A stretch of 64,000 nucleotides of DNA from Tubiluchus corallicola (GCA_030141605.1 JAQGDQ010000162.1:60001-124000); one strand, 5' to 3'; counted from the first letter of the stretch, positions 12,801 through 27,968 are shown. Numbers and translations are program-made. Notes: generated from the sequence alone by a model not told the origin.

Positions 12801-15800
12801 GCTATTTTGTACATTACCTAGGCACAGTACCATTGTATGGAACACATAAAACAACTTAGCTAATGTACTAAACTAAGCAAGCAATTCAAGTAATTTATTG
12901 AGAATTGTTTTATTGGCAGTGGGTGCGACGTGCTCATTTCTGACATGCTGCTGAATCAGGTGGATCATTTTCATTAAATTCCTCTTTCACTGAAGTTATT
13001 ATGAACAATTTTTTCATCAATTCCATCAGTCCTATAACGTGCCTAGGAAAAGTGTATATAAAAATACTCACTTTCACACTTTGTCTGTAACATATACAAA
13101 AATTAAACTTAATATGTAGCTGGATGACATATAAAAAAGTAACACTGACGAACAATGTTTAGTTTAGGTTTATTGATGGATATAATCACATACAGCTGTG
13201 TGTTGCATAAAACTTACACCATCTTATAAAATTTACGTTTATTATACGATCTGCATATTAGCATAACTTACAGAATATATAATATTTATATATATATGTA
13301 TCTATAATGTAGTTAAAATCGCTGAACAAAAACAATGGCAGTTAACACATAAAATATAGTACAATAATTATTATTTTATACCAAACCTAGAAATAATTAT
13401 ACAAAATCTTGTCCTGTATTTAAGAGCAATTGTTGCCAAATGCGAATACATCACAGTTAAACTTCACAAAGGAATGATTTCAAATCTAAACTCTGAATTA
13501 GAGAATGGAAACCTCGAATGCAAGGGCAGCATATACCTGTATGAAAATATGCTCAATGCTCACCGAGCATTCCGATCTAATGCTCTACTCTGAATTGGAG
13601 ATGACAAATGAAATGTCAACATGTACATGTATGTAAATGTGTTCAATGCTCACTAAGCATTCCGGTTTAATGTTTAATTTGAGAGCAAAACGCAAATACA
13701 AGGTCAGCACATGCCAAACTAATGTCTTCTTCACAAAAAAGAAATATTTAGTTAAGAGTTTAGAGCAAATTACACAAAATTTATGCAATACAGGCAAAGA
13801 ACAGGTAAAATATACACCTGAATGACCATGAAGTCTTGATTTAACCCATCTTATCAAACTGTCTTGGTAAGAATGAGTCAATCAAGCAAGAGGACAGAGC
13901 AGACAGCCCTCAGATGTTATATGAACGCTACAAAAGCTCTGGGTACATAAAAAGCCCCTCCACTATATTCAATAAACAAACGGAAATTTTGACTATGCAA
14001 TTAAGCAAACATTTCTATATAATAAATCAACACTTCTGAGCAAAAAGGTTGTCCAAGGCACTCTACTCAAGCTGCTATCACTGTCAAATAAGCAGACTGA
14101 AACACACAAAAAAGAGAATCAAAGTGCCACACGACCGGAATTTCAAGGGACAACAAAGGTTACTTGGTTGCAGACTGGGATGGCAAGACGTTACTTGGTT
14201 GCAGACTAGCAAACTAGTGATGCTTTAGCAGTCAGCGCAAACATTTTAAATTACTAATAGTTTTATTTTCCAGTTATGTAAGTTTTTTAAACAGGTAAGT
14301 ATCAGGTATAATGCTAATTGGTGCAACTTGGAATGTTTTTAGGGCATAATTTATCTTTCTCCTTTAAAACGTATAATGTACACACACTAAAAAGTGGCGG
14401 TGAAAGTTTTTTATGTGACGGGAAGAATTTCAATGCCAAAAATCCAGATATTGTAACAAAATTATACTATTAGAGATTTAACAGTTACAATCACAGTTGG
14501 ATTTTTAGTAAGGTGTAGATTTTACATAGATTAATAAATTAAAAGCTTTAATAGACTTGGATTCCATAACTACGAATGTAACCATTGACATGATTCACAG
14601 GAGAGTTCAGCTTTAAAAGCTGGGTAATATTTCAACTTTTCTTTGTTAAATTAAATTCAGCAATTCAAGAAGCAATCAGATACTTTGAAGCTCACTTCGG
14701 ACTCCTTCTTCGGTGTTTTAACAGGCTTTTGAAACAGATCAATCTGCTTTTCATATTTAAATTAATAACTCATTGACGTAACATCATGAAATTAACAGCT
14801 TTGCTGCATCGTATCATTTCATAATTGAAAAGTGAGACTTTAACCATTAAAAGAGTAACCTGATCAGGTTAAAAATTCTTGTTCACGCATCATGCTACCT
14901 TTTATACTTTATCCACTTTTATTAGAATCACTCTAGAAGACACTTACTAACAATGACAACTTAATCAGCACATTTAACAAGTGCATCTGAATTCACATTA
15001 CTCTGCATAATTTAAATTTGACACAAATTATAAACAGACATTCACAAACGTATCAGCACAGCAACTACAAAAGGCTTACAATCGCTCATTTCATTCGTGC
15101 TTTTACGTGCTGCACACTTTCAAAAATGACAATCTTGTCACGATCCTGTTCAACTGTGTTTTCACACAATCCTTTTATTAAACTTACTTACTCAAGGCAA
15201 CCGCACAAAAGACGAAAACAACAACTGATGATACAAAAGGTTGCACTTTAACAACACATCAGAAAAAAAACACTCACATTGCCAAATCTACAACAAACTT
15301 TTCCAATCACAAAACCTAAGTCTTCATATTCGTAAAACACACTGTGTAGATCACTTCAGCACTAAAACCCTTCGAGTGTTAGTAACGCACAAACATATCT
15401 ACAAAATCTTGTCACTCTTAAAATAACACAATATTCTTCGTGTTTAGCACTAAAACATTCAAGTGTTAGCAAACACCTGTATAAAAATATCTAAAAAATT
15501 AAGATAACTGCAGGCCATAACTATGATTAACAAAATCTATGCCAAACTGTCTCGTACAAAACATATATCGTGTTAATGTCTAAAATCCTTAAGGCTGTTC
15601 CGCAATCACTTGAAGATTACAGTAGTCACAAAATACAATCTAAAAAAGCATTTAGCATGAAAAGGGGTTTTGACATAGAACACATCACAAACACCAAGTG
15701 TAAAACTAACGACAGTTGGAATTTATTAGCTAGCCTATCAATATCTTCAAACGGACGGAAAAAATAGTCAACTTGTACATTATTTGACATCATTAGCAAG

Positions 15801-16545
15801 CCAGCAATCAGCGAAAAAAGTTGGTGAAATCTTAGGTGAGTATACCATAACTTCTAAAATAAAAACAAAATAAAAAAATGCGCGATATTTCTTTGCATCA
15901 TTTACAAATACCGATTTTGAAGAGTTATTTCCATTTTTGGAAATAACTACAACAAGGGTCACTCTTGTACATGCACATAAATGGATTTTCCAATCAAAGT
16001 CAAACAGTTAAAATGTTAGCATTAAATTCAATCAACTGTAATTTCACTATGAATTTTTATGTATTTCCATATAACTTCATCTGTCAATATCACAATTTTA
16101 GGACAAAATATCTCAACGGAAACGGAAACAACAAACTAAAAATGTATTACTCAAACTCAGATAGGCAATTCATGTATTTTCTAAGGTAAAATTTTATAGG
16201 ACATTTACTAGAAATCTTTACAACAAAATGAATTTTTGTGCATAATGTTGTTTGGAATGTAAAAAAGTGGTAAATGCAGAGAGCATGGATTTCATTTGTT
16301 CATAATGTCAAGTTCAGATTTCAGTATTTAACAATCTCTTACATATATGGTTCAAGTTAAACAACAGATCACAATATTTTGAATATCACATACATGTTAA
16401 CAGGGAATGAACGGTGGGATAACGGAATGATGTCATAATGATAATAAACTCAGTCGAAATACAGCCACTGATATTAGCTCTGATATTAAGTAAATAGCTG
16501 CTGATACGGTGCTGCTACCTGGTGTCAGTGTCATGTTCTAATACC
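12801..16545 (-). other. Probable plastin 3' UTR / 3' flank
   Basis: No coding sequence recognised on either strand. Reverse-strand AATAAA signals lie at 12894-12899 and 12909-12914, which could end a very long plastin 3' UTR; nearer signals may be used instead. Contains the local tandem repeat at 13490-13715. Confidence 0.35.
13490..13715. repeat. Degenerate ~90-bp tandem repeat, about 2.5 units
   Basis: The block TTCAATGCTCAC..AGCATTCCG recurs with a 90-base offset (13554 and 13644), preceded each time by CTGAATT.GAGA-like sequence. Units are clearly diverged. Confidence 0.6.
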
Positions 16546-19500
16546 TCATACTCCTCCGGCCGGAACTCCATTGGCAGGTGGCGCTGCTAAAGCCGGCTTG
16601 TAGTCTCGTCCCATCAGGCAGGCGAATACGGTCATGACCATTTTAGGTTTGACTTCAACAATGTCTTCGGGTAAGGCATAAACCTTTGCCCCGATCTTCC
16701 TAGCCATTGTTATTGCATACTTAGCATTCAGCGTCTTGTCCTGACATTAGAAACATAAACATAATTGATTATTACTAAAAACAGAAAATAACGAGCGTAA
16801 AACTTTCCAGTACGAAACAGTTTTACTATATTAACAAGCTGCATTAAATGCCCACATATTAAGATTTTTTCGACTTTTTACTCACAAACTAAAACTTCCG
16901 AGTTAAAATTAGAACTTTATAAGGAAATTAAAATAATAAATTAGAAATGTTGGTATAATAAAGCAGTTTGCAGAATAAATACAATAACTGCAGTGCATAA
17001 CCAAAACAATATCAACTACTAATTTCTTAAAAAATTAAATCATAAAACAAAAACAGTCAACGATGAAACACTTTGATTCGCCTTCGTCAAAGAAACACTT
17101 GAAACTTGTTTGTTAATTAGAATTAACAAATCAGTGTGTTTTTTTGACAAAGCCAAACCAAAGTGTTAATATTTAGAGCCGTGTTGTTAATATTCAGGTC
17201 AATTACAGCACATGTTGTATAAAAGCCCTGGTTTAGTTTTTAAAGGAACGGACAAGTCACTTAGAATGTTCGGTTTATTTTACTGTTATAACTTAAACTT
17301 GGAAAAATGTAATAGTGGCAAAAAATTATCTATAAAGTCGAAAGTCAATTTATACCACTGCTGAATGAAATTTTCGGGTGCAGTGGTAGCCGCCATTCAT
17401 TTTAAAACTAGGTCGTAACTGGTGGACTTTGTGACTTTTCTTAGTGACTTAGCGCATAGTGGCTTTCCGTAACCGCGCAAAGTAATTCAATCTACTGCAA
17501 CTTACCTAATGTTCGCGCAAAAATATCACAAAATTAGCTAACTGATTTTTTGTAAAAACGTATCATACTTTTGATAAAGTGCGTCAGTAAACGACGTTAT
17601 TGGTGGAAGAATCGTGTTCAAAATGGCAGTGGCTAAGCATGAAATGATCGCGTTTTAAAACGATTTGACTAATTACACGAGGCGCTTATCACACTTTCAT
17701 GACTAAGTTCTTCTAACACTTTTTGTTAACAGAAGGCTTGGCCTTTTGACCTTTCCTTTCCTTTAAATATTCATTAAATGATGTCATGAAGTTGTTGCTG
17801 CAATGTATTTTTTCCTGAAAATAAGTTCTAAAAGACAGAACTAAAGCCATTTTTCATTCTTAACCCTAAAATCTGCATCAGTACCTCATCGCTGAAGCCT
17901 CTCTTCACCATATCGTAATTAACGGAACCCGGTTTGATGGCATCCACAAGGTCGATGACGACTACGGCGTTGGAAATGCTCTGATCTTGAAAGTTGGCGA
18001 TACTCGTCTTCTTTCCTGTAGATTTCAGCTGAAGTAGATAGACAAATAGATAGATAAAAGGTTAACTTTCATACAAAAACTGAATAAAATTGCATTTACA
18101 ATAAAAAGACAATTAAAAGGCATTACCTGTAAACATTAAAATGATAACAAAATATACTAAGATCATACACAGAGCGACACTGACACAACCTACTGGAGAA
18201 AAATACCCTACAAACACAGAAACCATCATTAAAAAATGAAATAAAAAAACTAAAAGAATCTACCTATTTGCCAAGATCATACTACTACCATTTAAAAGTC
18301 TTTTCATATAGGGTACAGGTGAATAACACAGGTGAGGTAGAGCTAAAGGGTTCAATTTACCGACTGGAATATTGTTCATCAAAAGCGTCATCTATTTAGG
18401 AGATCATAATAACAAAAGCTAAACATTAAAGCAAAAAGCAACACTTGCATTGGCAGTATGCTATGTTCCCATTAACTCCTTCAAGACTGCAAGAGTTTAC
18501 TGCGTTTTGCATGGGTTCATGAAAAATTGCTCTCACAAAGCAACGATTACATTATATCTGATAATCTTTGTAGGTTTCCACTCCGCACACAATGAATTTT
18601 CATGTAAAATTATATATGAAATTAAATTGTAAATATATGCAAATTAAAAATCAATTGTTGACAAAAAAAATGAAAAAAGATTTCAGTAACTGCAGTGTTT
18701 GTACAGTAAGAATACACAGTATCACTTGTGTGAAATAGGCAAATGCAGAAAATTTCAACTATCCAGACTCAACACTCTAACACACTTTGGCCTCAAGTCT
18801 ACTCTATTTTTAAGGGTAAATTCCCGTTAAAAGCTGAAAAGACCTTAATTTGTCCTTGGCGGGCTGATCAGATTTTCCTGCAACTCAGTTCAACAGATAG
18901 TTTGATCGAGCAAGTGTCAGCCAGACTGAGCTACTAGACAAACAAAGCTGGGGTGCCTGAAAATGGCATCATCTTCTTAATTTTATCAAATTAAATCATT
19001 TACAAATATCATGATTGGACAGCCGAGATTCTCCTGAATAGAACAAGAATCCATTCCTGTAATCCATTAATTATGCCTGTGCTGATACAGTAGCAGAAAA
19101 GGCACAGGTCTTATAAGCCCCATTTTGAGTGATACGACCCTGAAGGAGTTAATGAGGCGAGTCTTGATTATTGTTTATGATCGTCAGTATTAATAATCAT
19201 AACGTCAATAAAACACTGGTGATAAATAATTAAATAATATGATTGACCAATACCTTCTTATTGACCCATTCGATAATCTCCTTTTCAACAATCGGATGTC
19301 CAGCCCCACTAAGCTGCGTGAGTATGGCTAGAGTATAGGCACGCATGAGTTGCCATACCAGAGCTGAAACAAGCAAACTGTATAGGAAAACGTGGTACAA
19401 ATCAGCTGCTAAAACTTGCGCTTTCACCTACCTCGCTGCTCACTAATCACTCGAATGTGAATTACTTGTTTAACTTTTGCAAAGTGAACTACAATGGTTT

Positions 19501-22500
19501 CCAATTCCTTAGCTACAGTAATTTGTATGTCATATCTCAAATAAAGAGAAAAATGATGGATTGATGATTCAAGCGAGAAGATGCTCTCAGCTGGACTTGC
19601 GTGAGCGAATCTTAAAGCTTTCACCTCAAATCTATAATCAAAATGGATTTCCTCCCTGATAAAACAGTAAAAGCGAAACTCTTACACAGCACAGTTAATC
19701 ATGCAATCAATGAAATTTCTCTATTTTAGCTAAAAATGGTTATACTTAATAGGTGAAGTTATGATACAGCATTTAGCAATGACACGGTGGCAGTGCAAAC
19801 ACAGCACAAGTAACTCTGCTGGGCAGGTTGTATCTAATTAACAAACAAATTTATTTCTTCAACTTTCTCACACTTAACTGCTACTATAATGAATAGAATG
19901 TTGAAAGACATTACTTGGATATGCCTTCCAATTTCACAAAATCTTCAAGAAATGTCAAAAATGCAACCGACAACAGCGCAAATTGAAACTTAAATTTGTT
20001 TTGGGAATTTGTGATCGTCGATTACGCACCAAGAGTTAATGTCTGGTTCCCCTCGTTCAAATCCTGTCCTCCGATTCCGACCAAAGAGAACCTCATGTCC
20101 TTCCCCAACTCGACTGCATAATTGCAGTTTTCCAGCTTCTCCATGAAGCCCTTCAGCTTCGTGAAACGCTTGTGCACTCGACTCCAGTTCACTGCGCCGG
20201 GTTTGATGATGTCATACAACTGCAAGAATCAATAAATCAGTTGAAATGACGTCATAATTACCACATCTTAAAACAGCTCACTACTATAGCGGCTCAATAT
20301 TGAAATAAACAATTTGCATAGAAAACGGACTGGTTATTTAGAAATAGTGCTAAGCTCAAAGTGAAATAGTAAGTAATCTGTCCAATTAGAAATAGTATGA
20401 ACAGTTCTAAGGCACATAGCACTTCGCAGCATGTTTGCTGATGCACAGAACGTAGGCGATTATATTGCAAAACTCTGATTTCTGTACTTTTGAAAGTACA
20501 GATCACTAAACAAACATTCAGAGTAACATTACAAATACAAGCCACTACCTAGACGATAAAGAATTCAGCTGATAAGATTAAAAATGAACTAGAAAACTTT
20601 GCATTTTTTAACTAAATTGTATATAAAAACCAAAAGCTAAAGATGCATATTATTAGTTTTTGTTCCAATTACGCAACTATTTCTAAGTAGCGTGAGCTAG
20701 TATTAAGCATGTTGCCTAACAGTAACATAATAAACGACACATTTAGCAATGAAGAACTCTATGTGATTCATTTACCTGAAAGATGACGAGACCATCAGCC
20801 AAATCTCCGTACAACCAGTTGACGTAAGGGTTAACGCCAAGGCTGTTCATCCAGTTACGGTAAGCTGTAAAAAACATACAGGTTAACAGTGAGCTTTGTG
20901 GTATCAACACTTTTCTCTAATTAGCTGGGAACTAGCACTGTTGTATTGTAAACTACAAGGAGGAAACCTCGGGCCTGCTTTGTCATGTTGAAGTAGTAGC
21001 TCAGCTGGCACAACATGGAAGTATTAGTGTCAGGTTTTGGGTTCAAATCCAGACTAGTCCACATTTTTTCAGCATCTCCATTCTTTCTCCAAGTCATCAC
21101 CCGCAATGGGTAATGATTGTTAAAAAAACAGAATAGTTCATAAACATTTTGGCAATCACAGTTATAATCTAACAAATTGATAAGAGTGAGCCTGTTCATC
21201 TAGTACGGTAAGTTGGGAAAGAAACATGGGTTAATACAGAGACTGTTTGTCCTGTTACAGGAAGTTGGAAACAACATACGATTTAACACCAAAACTGTAC
21301 GTTTATTTGCGATTAGCTGAGGACACTGAAGTTGTTTGTCCAATTCTGGTAATATGTTACCAGACTCACAAAGTGCAAAGGCTACAAGCCTAGATACTGA
21401 AATACTCAGTTTTTTTCTAGGTGCATCATACAAGAACCTGACTCTTCAATTTACTAAAATTGACCATCATATGCAGTAAACACTGTCAATTTTGTTTTAC
21501 ACGAAAATTTTGCTTAGTATAAGTAAAGGCCTCGGACAGATATAAAAGCTTGTTAAAGCAATGCTGAATAGTGACGGTAGTAATGCTGAATAGTGACGTC
21601 CACAAAAGGCACAACAATCTCATGGCATTAAGTTTAATGAAAACCGTTCTTCGTTACTGCTGTCTACATTTAATAGCAGTCAGGCATAAGCAAATAACAT
21701 ATGGTCATCTTGCCTTTGCAGTTATTGCTCCACTATTGTGAATCGTTTACCATGGTCTATGTGTCAACTATGCTGCCATCATTACGAAATTCTAAAAAGC
21801 CCTTAAAAGTGCACCTTTTTAGGCAGCATTGTGGATCATAGCATTATTTGTACATCAGAGTAAAGTATGTTGGTAACAATTTTACAATGGCCTCTAAAAT
21901 CGATTTTATAATCTTACAGCACTATTTACAATTATTATAATTTTGTGATTTGAGAATAATTAATTTTATGACTGTATACGTAGCTGTAGGTTATAAAAGC
22001 TTTCTAATTGTAAAGAACATCGAGATTACTTGATTCAATGCATTACATAAATTATAAATATTTTTATTACTTTTATTACTACACAAATTTTTTAGATAAT
22101 ATTACAATTAACAGACTTCTTACTCTTACTTACTCTTTTCCTCGCGGGTTTCCCCCTCCATTTCCTCCAGGTCTGGCATTCCGGCGGGCTTATCCAAGGC
22201 AGGATACATGTTGAACAAGTTGGCTACGAACGCGGTGTTCAGCTTGGAGTTTCCACTCACGACATCTTGACTCGTGACAAAAGCACGACAATCCAGCTTC
22301 TCCGATTCACACAACATCAGTTCGGCACGTTTCAGTAAGTCATCCTCCTGGAGCACAGAAAATTGAAGAAACTGACAAGATGAAAATTGCACAATACTAC
22401 AACATCAAACAAGTTTCTACAAGTTTCTGCAATAAACGACCGACGGTAACTACTGCTTGAAACACGTAAGACTAATGCACATTTCATACATGACAATCGC

Positions 22501-25500
22501 TTTGAAAAAAACCATAATGGAAAGCAATAAAGCAGCCGAAATGATGAGGAAAACGTTGCGAAATTTTGACATTAAATGACACCTCATGAACATCAAAAAC
22601 ATGCTGACGCAACGAATTTCCAATGAAATGTATTATCAGAAATCCTTACAAGTTACAAAAAACATTAATGTTATGTACGAGTAAATATGCAGTGCCGCAC
22701 GCTTTAGCTTCACAATACTGATACATACACATCTTTTACAGCTGAGAAGTGGGTTATATTGTCACCAGTTACACACTACTCTAGAAGACAGGAAGTCATG
22801 ACCTAGTTACGACCATGAATATCAATAAACAAAACAACTCCTGAAAACCACATTTCTCACACATAAGCAACGTATCGCTCTACAAACTCATCAGATTCTT
22901 TTGAACGACGTCTTAAAAACATTTGTTTAGATTGTACTTTTTACGGTGAATTAATTTTTATTTTTTCTAAAGTATTTTAAATTTTAATGTATCTTATGAT
23001 TATAAAATGTAGTTTTATCGTTCAGCGTGCTGAGATTTTAAATAATGTACTGTGCTATATAAATAAATTTTACATTCATTCATTTACGTAAAGCGAGAAA
23101 TAAACTCAGCAAAACAACCAACAACCCGAACAAATGACAATTATACTAAGCTACATTTTCGTTCATATTAAAACCAGCTGGAAATATAAAGTACATATGA
23201 ATAAACAAATATGAACTAACATAATTATAATCGGAACTTCCAACCAACAGCTGTACATATAGCTTTGTTGTCATACTATTCAAAATAACGTTAGTTTAAA
23301 CATAATGTATTATAGGATTGGATCCGACAGTTTCAAGACATGATTTGAAATCCTCCTAATTACAAAACATTTACAATAAGAATTAATTATATCTACCAAA
23401 TTAACTATATCTGACAAAATAATGTTAAGTACGATAGACTTGATGAATCAATATTAAAAGATTCTGCCTTTTCCTGCATTTCGGTGTTGCTCAACTTCCA
23501 AAATTACAGTCCCAACTAAAGCTGGTGCACAACTAAAAAATGCTATTTAACGAAACAAAATAGAACTGCGATACAAAATATGTAACTCATACTTAATGTA
23601 GAAGGAACAGTATGTTAAGTGTCAGTTCAGACAAGAACTTTTTTACTCTATGGAACTTACATGCAGAGCTCCTGTTGTCACGCCCATCTCTTTGGGTGCG
23701 ATCTGATGAAGTAGGTGAATGTACGCTTCGGAATCCTGAAAGCAAAAACAGTGGAATATTTCACAAATGTGTGTTGGACTTACAACCCACAGCTCCTTGG
23801 TTCGCATCCAGATTTGGTCAAAACATTTTCCTATTACGTCTAAGGTTCAGTTAAGTCTGGTTTCCTAGAAACTGTTAAAGATTTCAAATTTTTGGGAATA
23901 AAAAATTCAGATGATCATAAATGGGAAGCTAATGTGTTATGTATAAAAAGGCTGCACTTTTCAAGACAATTTAAATCATTTAACATTGCCCCTGCTGTGC
24001 TGGAGTTTTTGTCAGTAAAGGAGAGCATCTTAATGACATCCCTAACTTATGGCACTACCACGCGAGAAGATCGCAATGCTCTTGATCAGATTGTTAAATC
24101 CGCCTCAAAAATAATAGGAATTGAACAGCAATCTATGGCACATTTGCACGAAATGAAGGTTGCAAAGACAGCACAACTTATCATTAGTGACAAGTGTCAT
24201 CCTAGTAGTAAATTTTTCGAAATGTTCCCTTCTGTTCGTAGATACTACTCACTTAATGCCAAAACCACGAGGACATTAAATTTTTTCAATCCTTTTACAG
24301 TTTGCACTATCAACAGTAAATTTCAGTAAATTTGCAATATTCTCCATATCACTGTATATAGTTTATTAGCACTTACGTAACGACATATTGTTGTAGCAGT
24401 ACGCAAGTACTTCTTTCGTGGAAATTCATAAAACCTCACGAATTTCATTATATCGTAATATAATGACAATAAATTACTTACTTACTTACAATTCATTAAT
24501 GTGGGTTCATTTTGCAATCACAACTGCGAAGAGCTTAATTTCAAATTTGAAACTGCTGTCAGTAAGCCAGTAAATGTTTGTAAATGCAGCTGTGTTTCTA
24601 GATTACAGGCACTACATTTAACCTGCAAGGTGTCAGCTTACGAGGAAGGTCAGAAATTCTGTGAAGTCAGTCTTACGTAAAAAATGTTGGAAAAATTTTG
24701 TAATAAAGGTGCGATAAGTACCAGTGTAATTAGTAAAATCAATTTAAAGGGACAAGATTTTTCGCATTATGAGGTCCTTTGTCGATTGAAGTAAAACAGT
24801 GCACTGTCAATTTTAGTTAAAAGTATAAAACGTTTTTACAGAAAAACAGATACCTAATTTTCTGATAGTTTTGCCCAAACATTGGGTAAGATGCAGAAGT
24901 GTGAGTTGTTTAAATAGTGCACACTTAAAGTCACAGAATCCGCCAGTTATGTCATAATTTTCAAGTGAATGGCCACTACCAACATGCCTACAAATTTCTT
25001 TACAGCATTATTATAAATTAAATTTGTGCAAATTTCTTTGCTACATTTTTCTAAGTTTAAGGGATAACAGTAGAATAAACCCAACACGCTAAGCGATGTA
25101 TCTTTTCCTTTAACTTAAGTACCTTGATGTCGTTACTAAAGTTGCTGATTCGTTTGTCTTGTCCCGCTTTCTCCAGGTGATAATTAACCCAGCGGATGAG
25201 GATGGATTCAGGAGACAGCTTCATCATATCTTCTATTGATTCGTCATCGCCTAGCAACGTGGCGAGTCCTGGACAATGCTGCAGGTCGATCTGATTGAAC
25301 AAGCCAATCTATAACACAAAGTCATAACTTGTATTGACTCCAAGATTCGGGTTTAATAATTGTGTTAAACCATGCAGACTGTTGCAATCTACAAACCAGA
25401 CAAATATAATAGCTAAAGAAAGGCCACATTAAAATAGAAATACTTAATGCCAAAGTGGAGCCAAACGTCAAAAAGTTATGCAGTATGAATCACTACGCAG

Positions 25501-27827
25501 ACATCACACAAAAACACAAGTCAATACAGAGAGATGGGATACAGGTAATGAAAATTAAATTCCGCTTGATAAATTAATTATACCTCTTTGAGCAGGCTGC
25601 CTTCTCAATAATACAGGATACTTTTATATAAACATTTACTTCGTAGCTCATACATCACTAAAGTTCTGAGCAGTCACTGCTTTAGACTACGTATTAGAAT
25701 GCATGCATATCTTATTGAAAATCTAAAGAATAAAGCACCTTGCAAAAATTTTAAAAATCACTAACTTGCACTTGATATATTAAAGGCCTATATAACCCCT
25801 ACAGAACAATGAAGTTTTTTAACATATTATTATGATTACCCAAAGAATTCATAGTTATTATCAAACAAAAGAAACTTATAAATTAAATAACTTACCTTTT
25901 TCTGGTAAATTTTGAATGCGCGCATTGCTGTAAAGTCCGCCATGCTTCGCGCCATTGGCGTGAGCGAACGAAAATGACGCACGTAGTACAGAAAGCGTCT
26001 TTGGTTACCAATCTTTGGAGACCTCATAACTGTACTCATAATGTCATTCGTCTCGTGCAACGAAAAATGGCGGTTCTTCAAATTTAATACCGTTAACAAT
26101 GAAGTGATAAAAAATCAAAAGAAACAAGTTTGAGAGTAAGTTTATAGTAAAATAAATTGAATACTCATAATGAGAGTAGGATTGTAAGTTGTAAAAACTT
26201 ATATTATAGTGAGGGTTTAATTTGACTTCAACTCTGCACATTCGTACATCCTCTCAGACTACGAAGAGCATGAACTGGACTTGTGTTAATTATATGCTTT
26301 CCACAATCTACATAACTACAAGTAAGATGCAGAAATGACATGATACAAAATATTTGTTTAATTGTTACGATTTTCAAAAGATAGCTACCCTGATGATCTG
26401 CCACACAAGTCCGAGCACCAGATGGGGTTTACCAGCTGCCAGGTCGTCAGGACCAATGTTGACGATGTTGCAGCCGATGGCTTGCGAAGAGTTGAGGGCG
26501 AGCAAGAGGTTCTCATGCTTCCTGTATATGGACAGGTTACTGGTGTTGATCGCTCGTTCATCTATGGTTTCTGGCACTGAATGGTTGATCACTTTGCTAA
26601 AAAAACAAAGAATAATGCGAGTTTTTCTCACGTCCAGTTAGTTCAAGTCTGCCAATCATGTCTTTAGAATTCTGAAGGAAACTACTTAACATACAATTTC
26701 GTACCATACATCAGAATGACTTACCAGACAAATATCTATGCAGCGAGATGTTCTGTTTGTTTGCCTGTTAGCGGCATTTGGGCTGAAGGAAACTGCAGGA
26801 TTTGTACTCAGCTAGGAAGTTAAGAAATGCTAAACCCTGCACCCAAATGGAGCAACGACTGCCAAGAAAACTGCTTCTGCGTGGTGTTGTCTGCCATACT
26901 TCAGCTATTACTTTCTCTGTAGTAGGCTATGTACATACCAAAACATGGCTGAGATAGCTCTGCTCAGCATATCATCTTAGAACAATATCCTTGATAAAGC
27001 CCCTCAGTTCCTGTCCTGTTACAAGGTCGACAACCACATCGACTACATTGATTTGTAAGCGTTTACTTTGAGAGACCATGTCAAGCACACTGAAGGGCGG
27101 CTTTCATAGCGAATAAACGCATAAAAATACTATTCTGTTCACTTAAGTTTACTTCATATTGAAGCTATGCACTTTAGTTGGACTCATACTGAAAAGCTCC
27201 ATAACAGCTGCTACTTGGGTGGCAAGATTTATTACTCGTACGTGAAGGTCAGGAGTTTGGTATGCAAGGAATGAGAAAACCTTTTTGAATTACACATGCA
27301 AACAACGTTTTCTGTGTTCATACATTGCAATAACCAGCGAAAATCAATAAATAACAGTAAAAACATGTTTCTTATGTGACCATACACTAGTTAGTATTAA
27401 GATTTAAGATGTGGTCTTGGCCCTAAGCTAGTTGGGTTAACTTAACTTAATATTGTGCAAATTTGTAAATAATTAGAATAAATAAATATAGCATTGTGTC
27501 ATTCCACAGCACTCTCAGTATTATGCAAATATGTAAATAATAACTGTGTAATTATAGCTGCAGCAAAAAAAATAAAAATGTAATTTGTGTTTATCGAAGG
27601 TAGATAAATTATCCACAATTGTTGTTATAACATCTCAATGATAAATTTACTTGCTTAATTAGCATTAGCCAAACCCTGCAAATAAAAAGTAACTGCATTT
27701 AACGAATTTATTTTTTATTTTGATCACTGTCTGTATTGTATGTAAATGTAATTTGTTTTTTATCTGAATAAAAGAATAATAATAATAATAACTATAATAA
27801 TAATAATAATCATAATAATAATAATAA

Positions 27828-27926
<99 letters not shown>

Positions 27927-27927
27927 C

Positions 27928-27967
<40 letters not shown>

Positions 27968-27968
27968 G

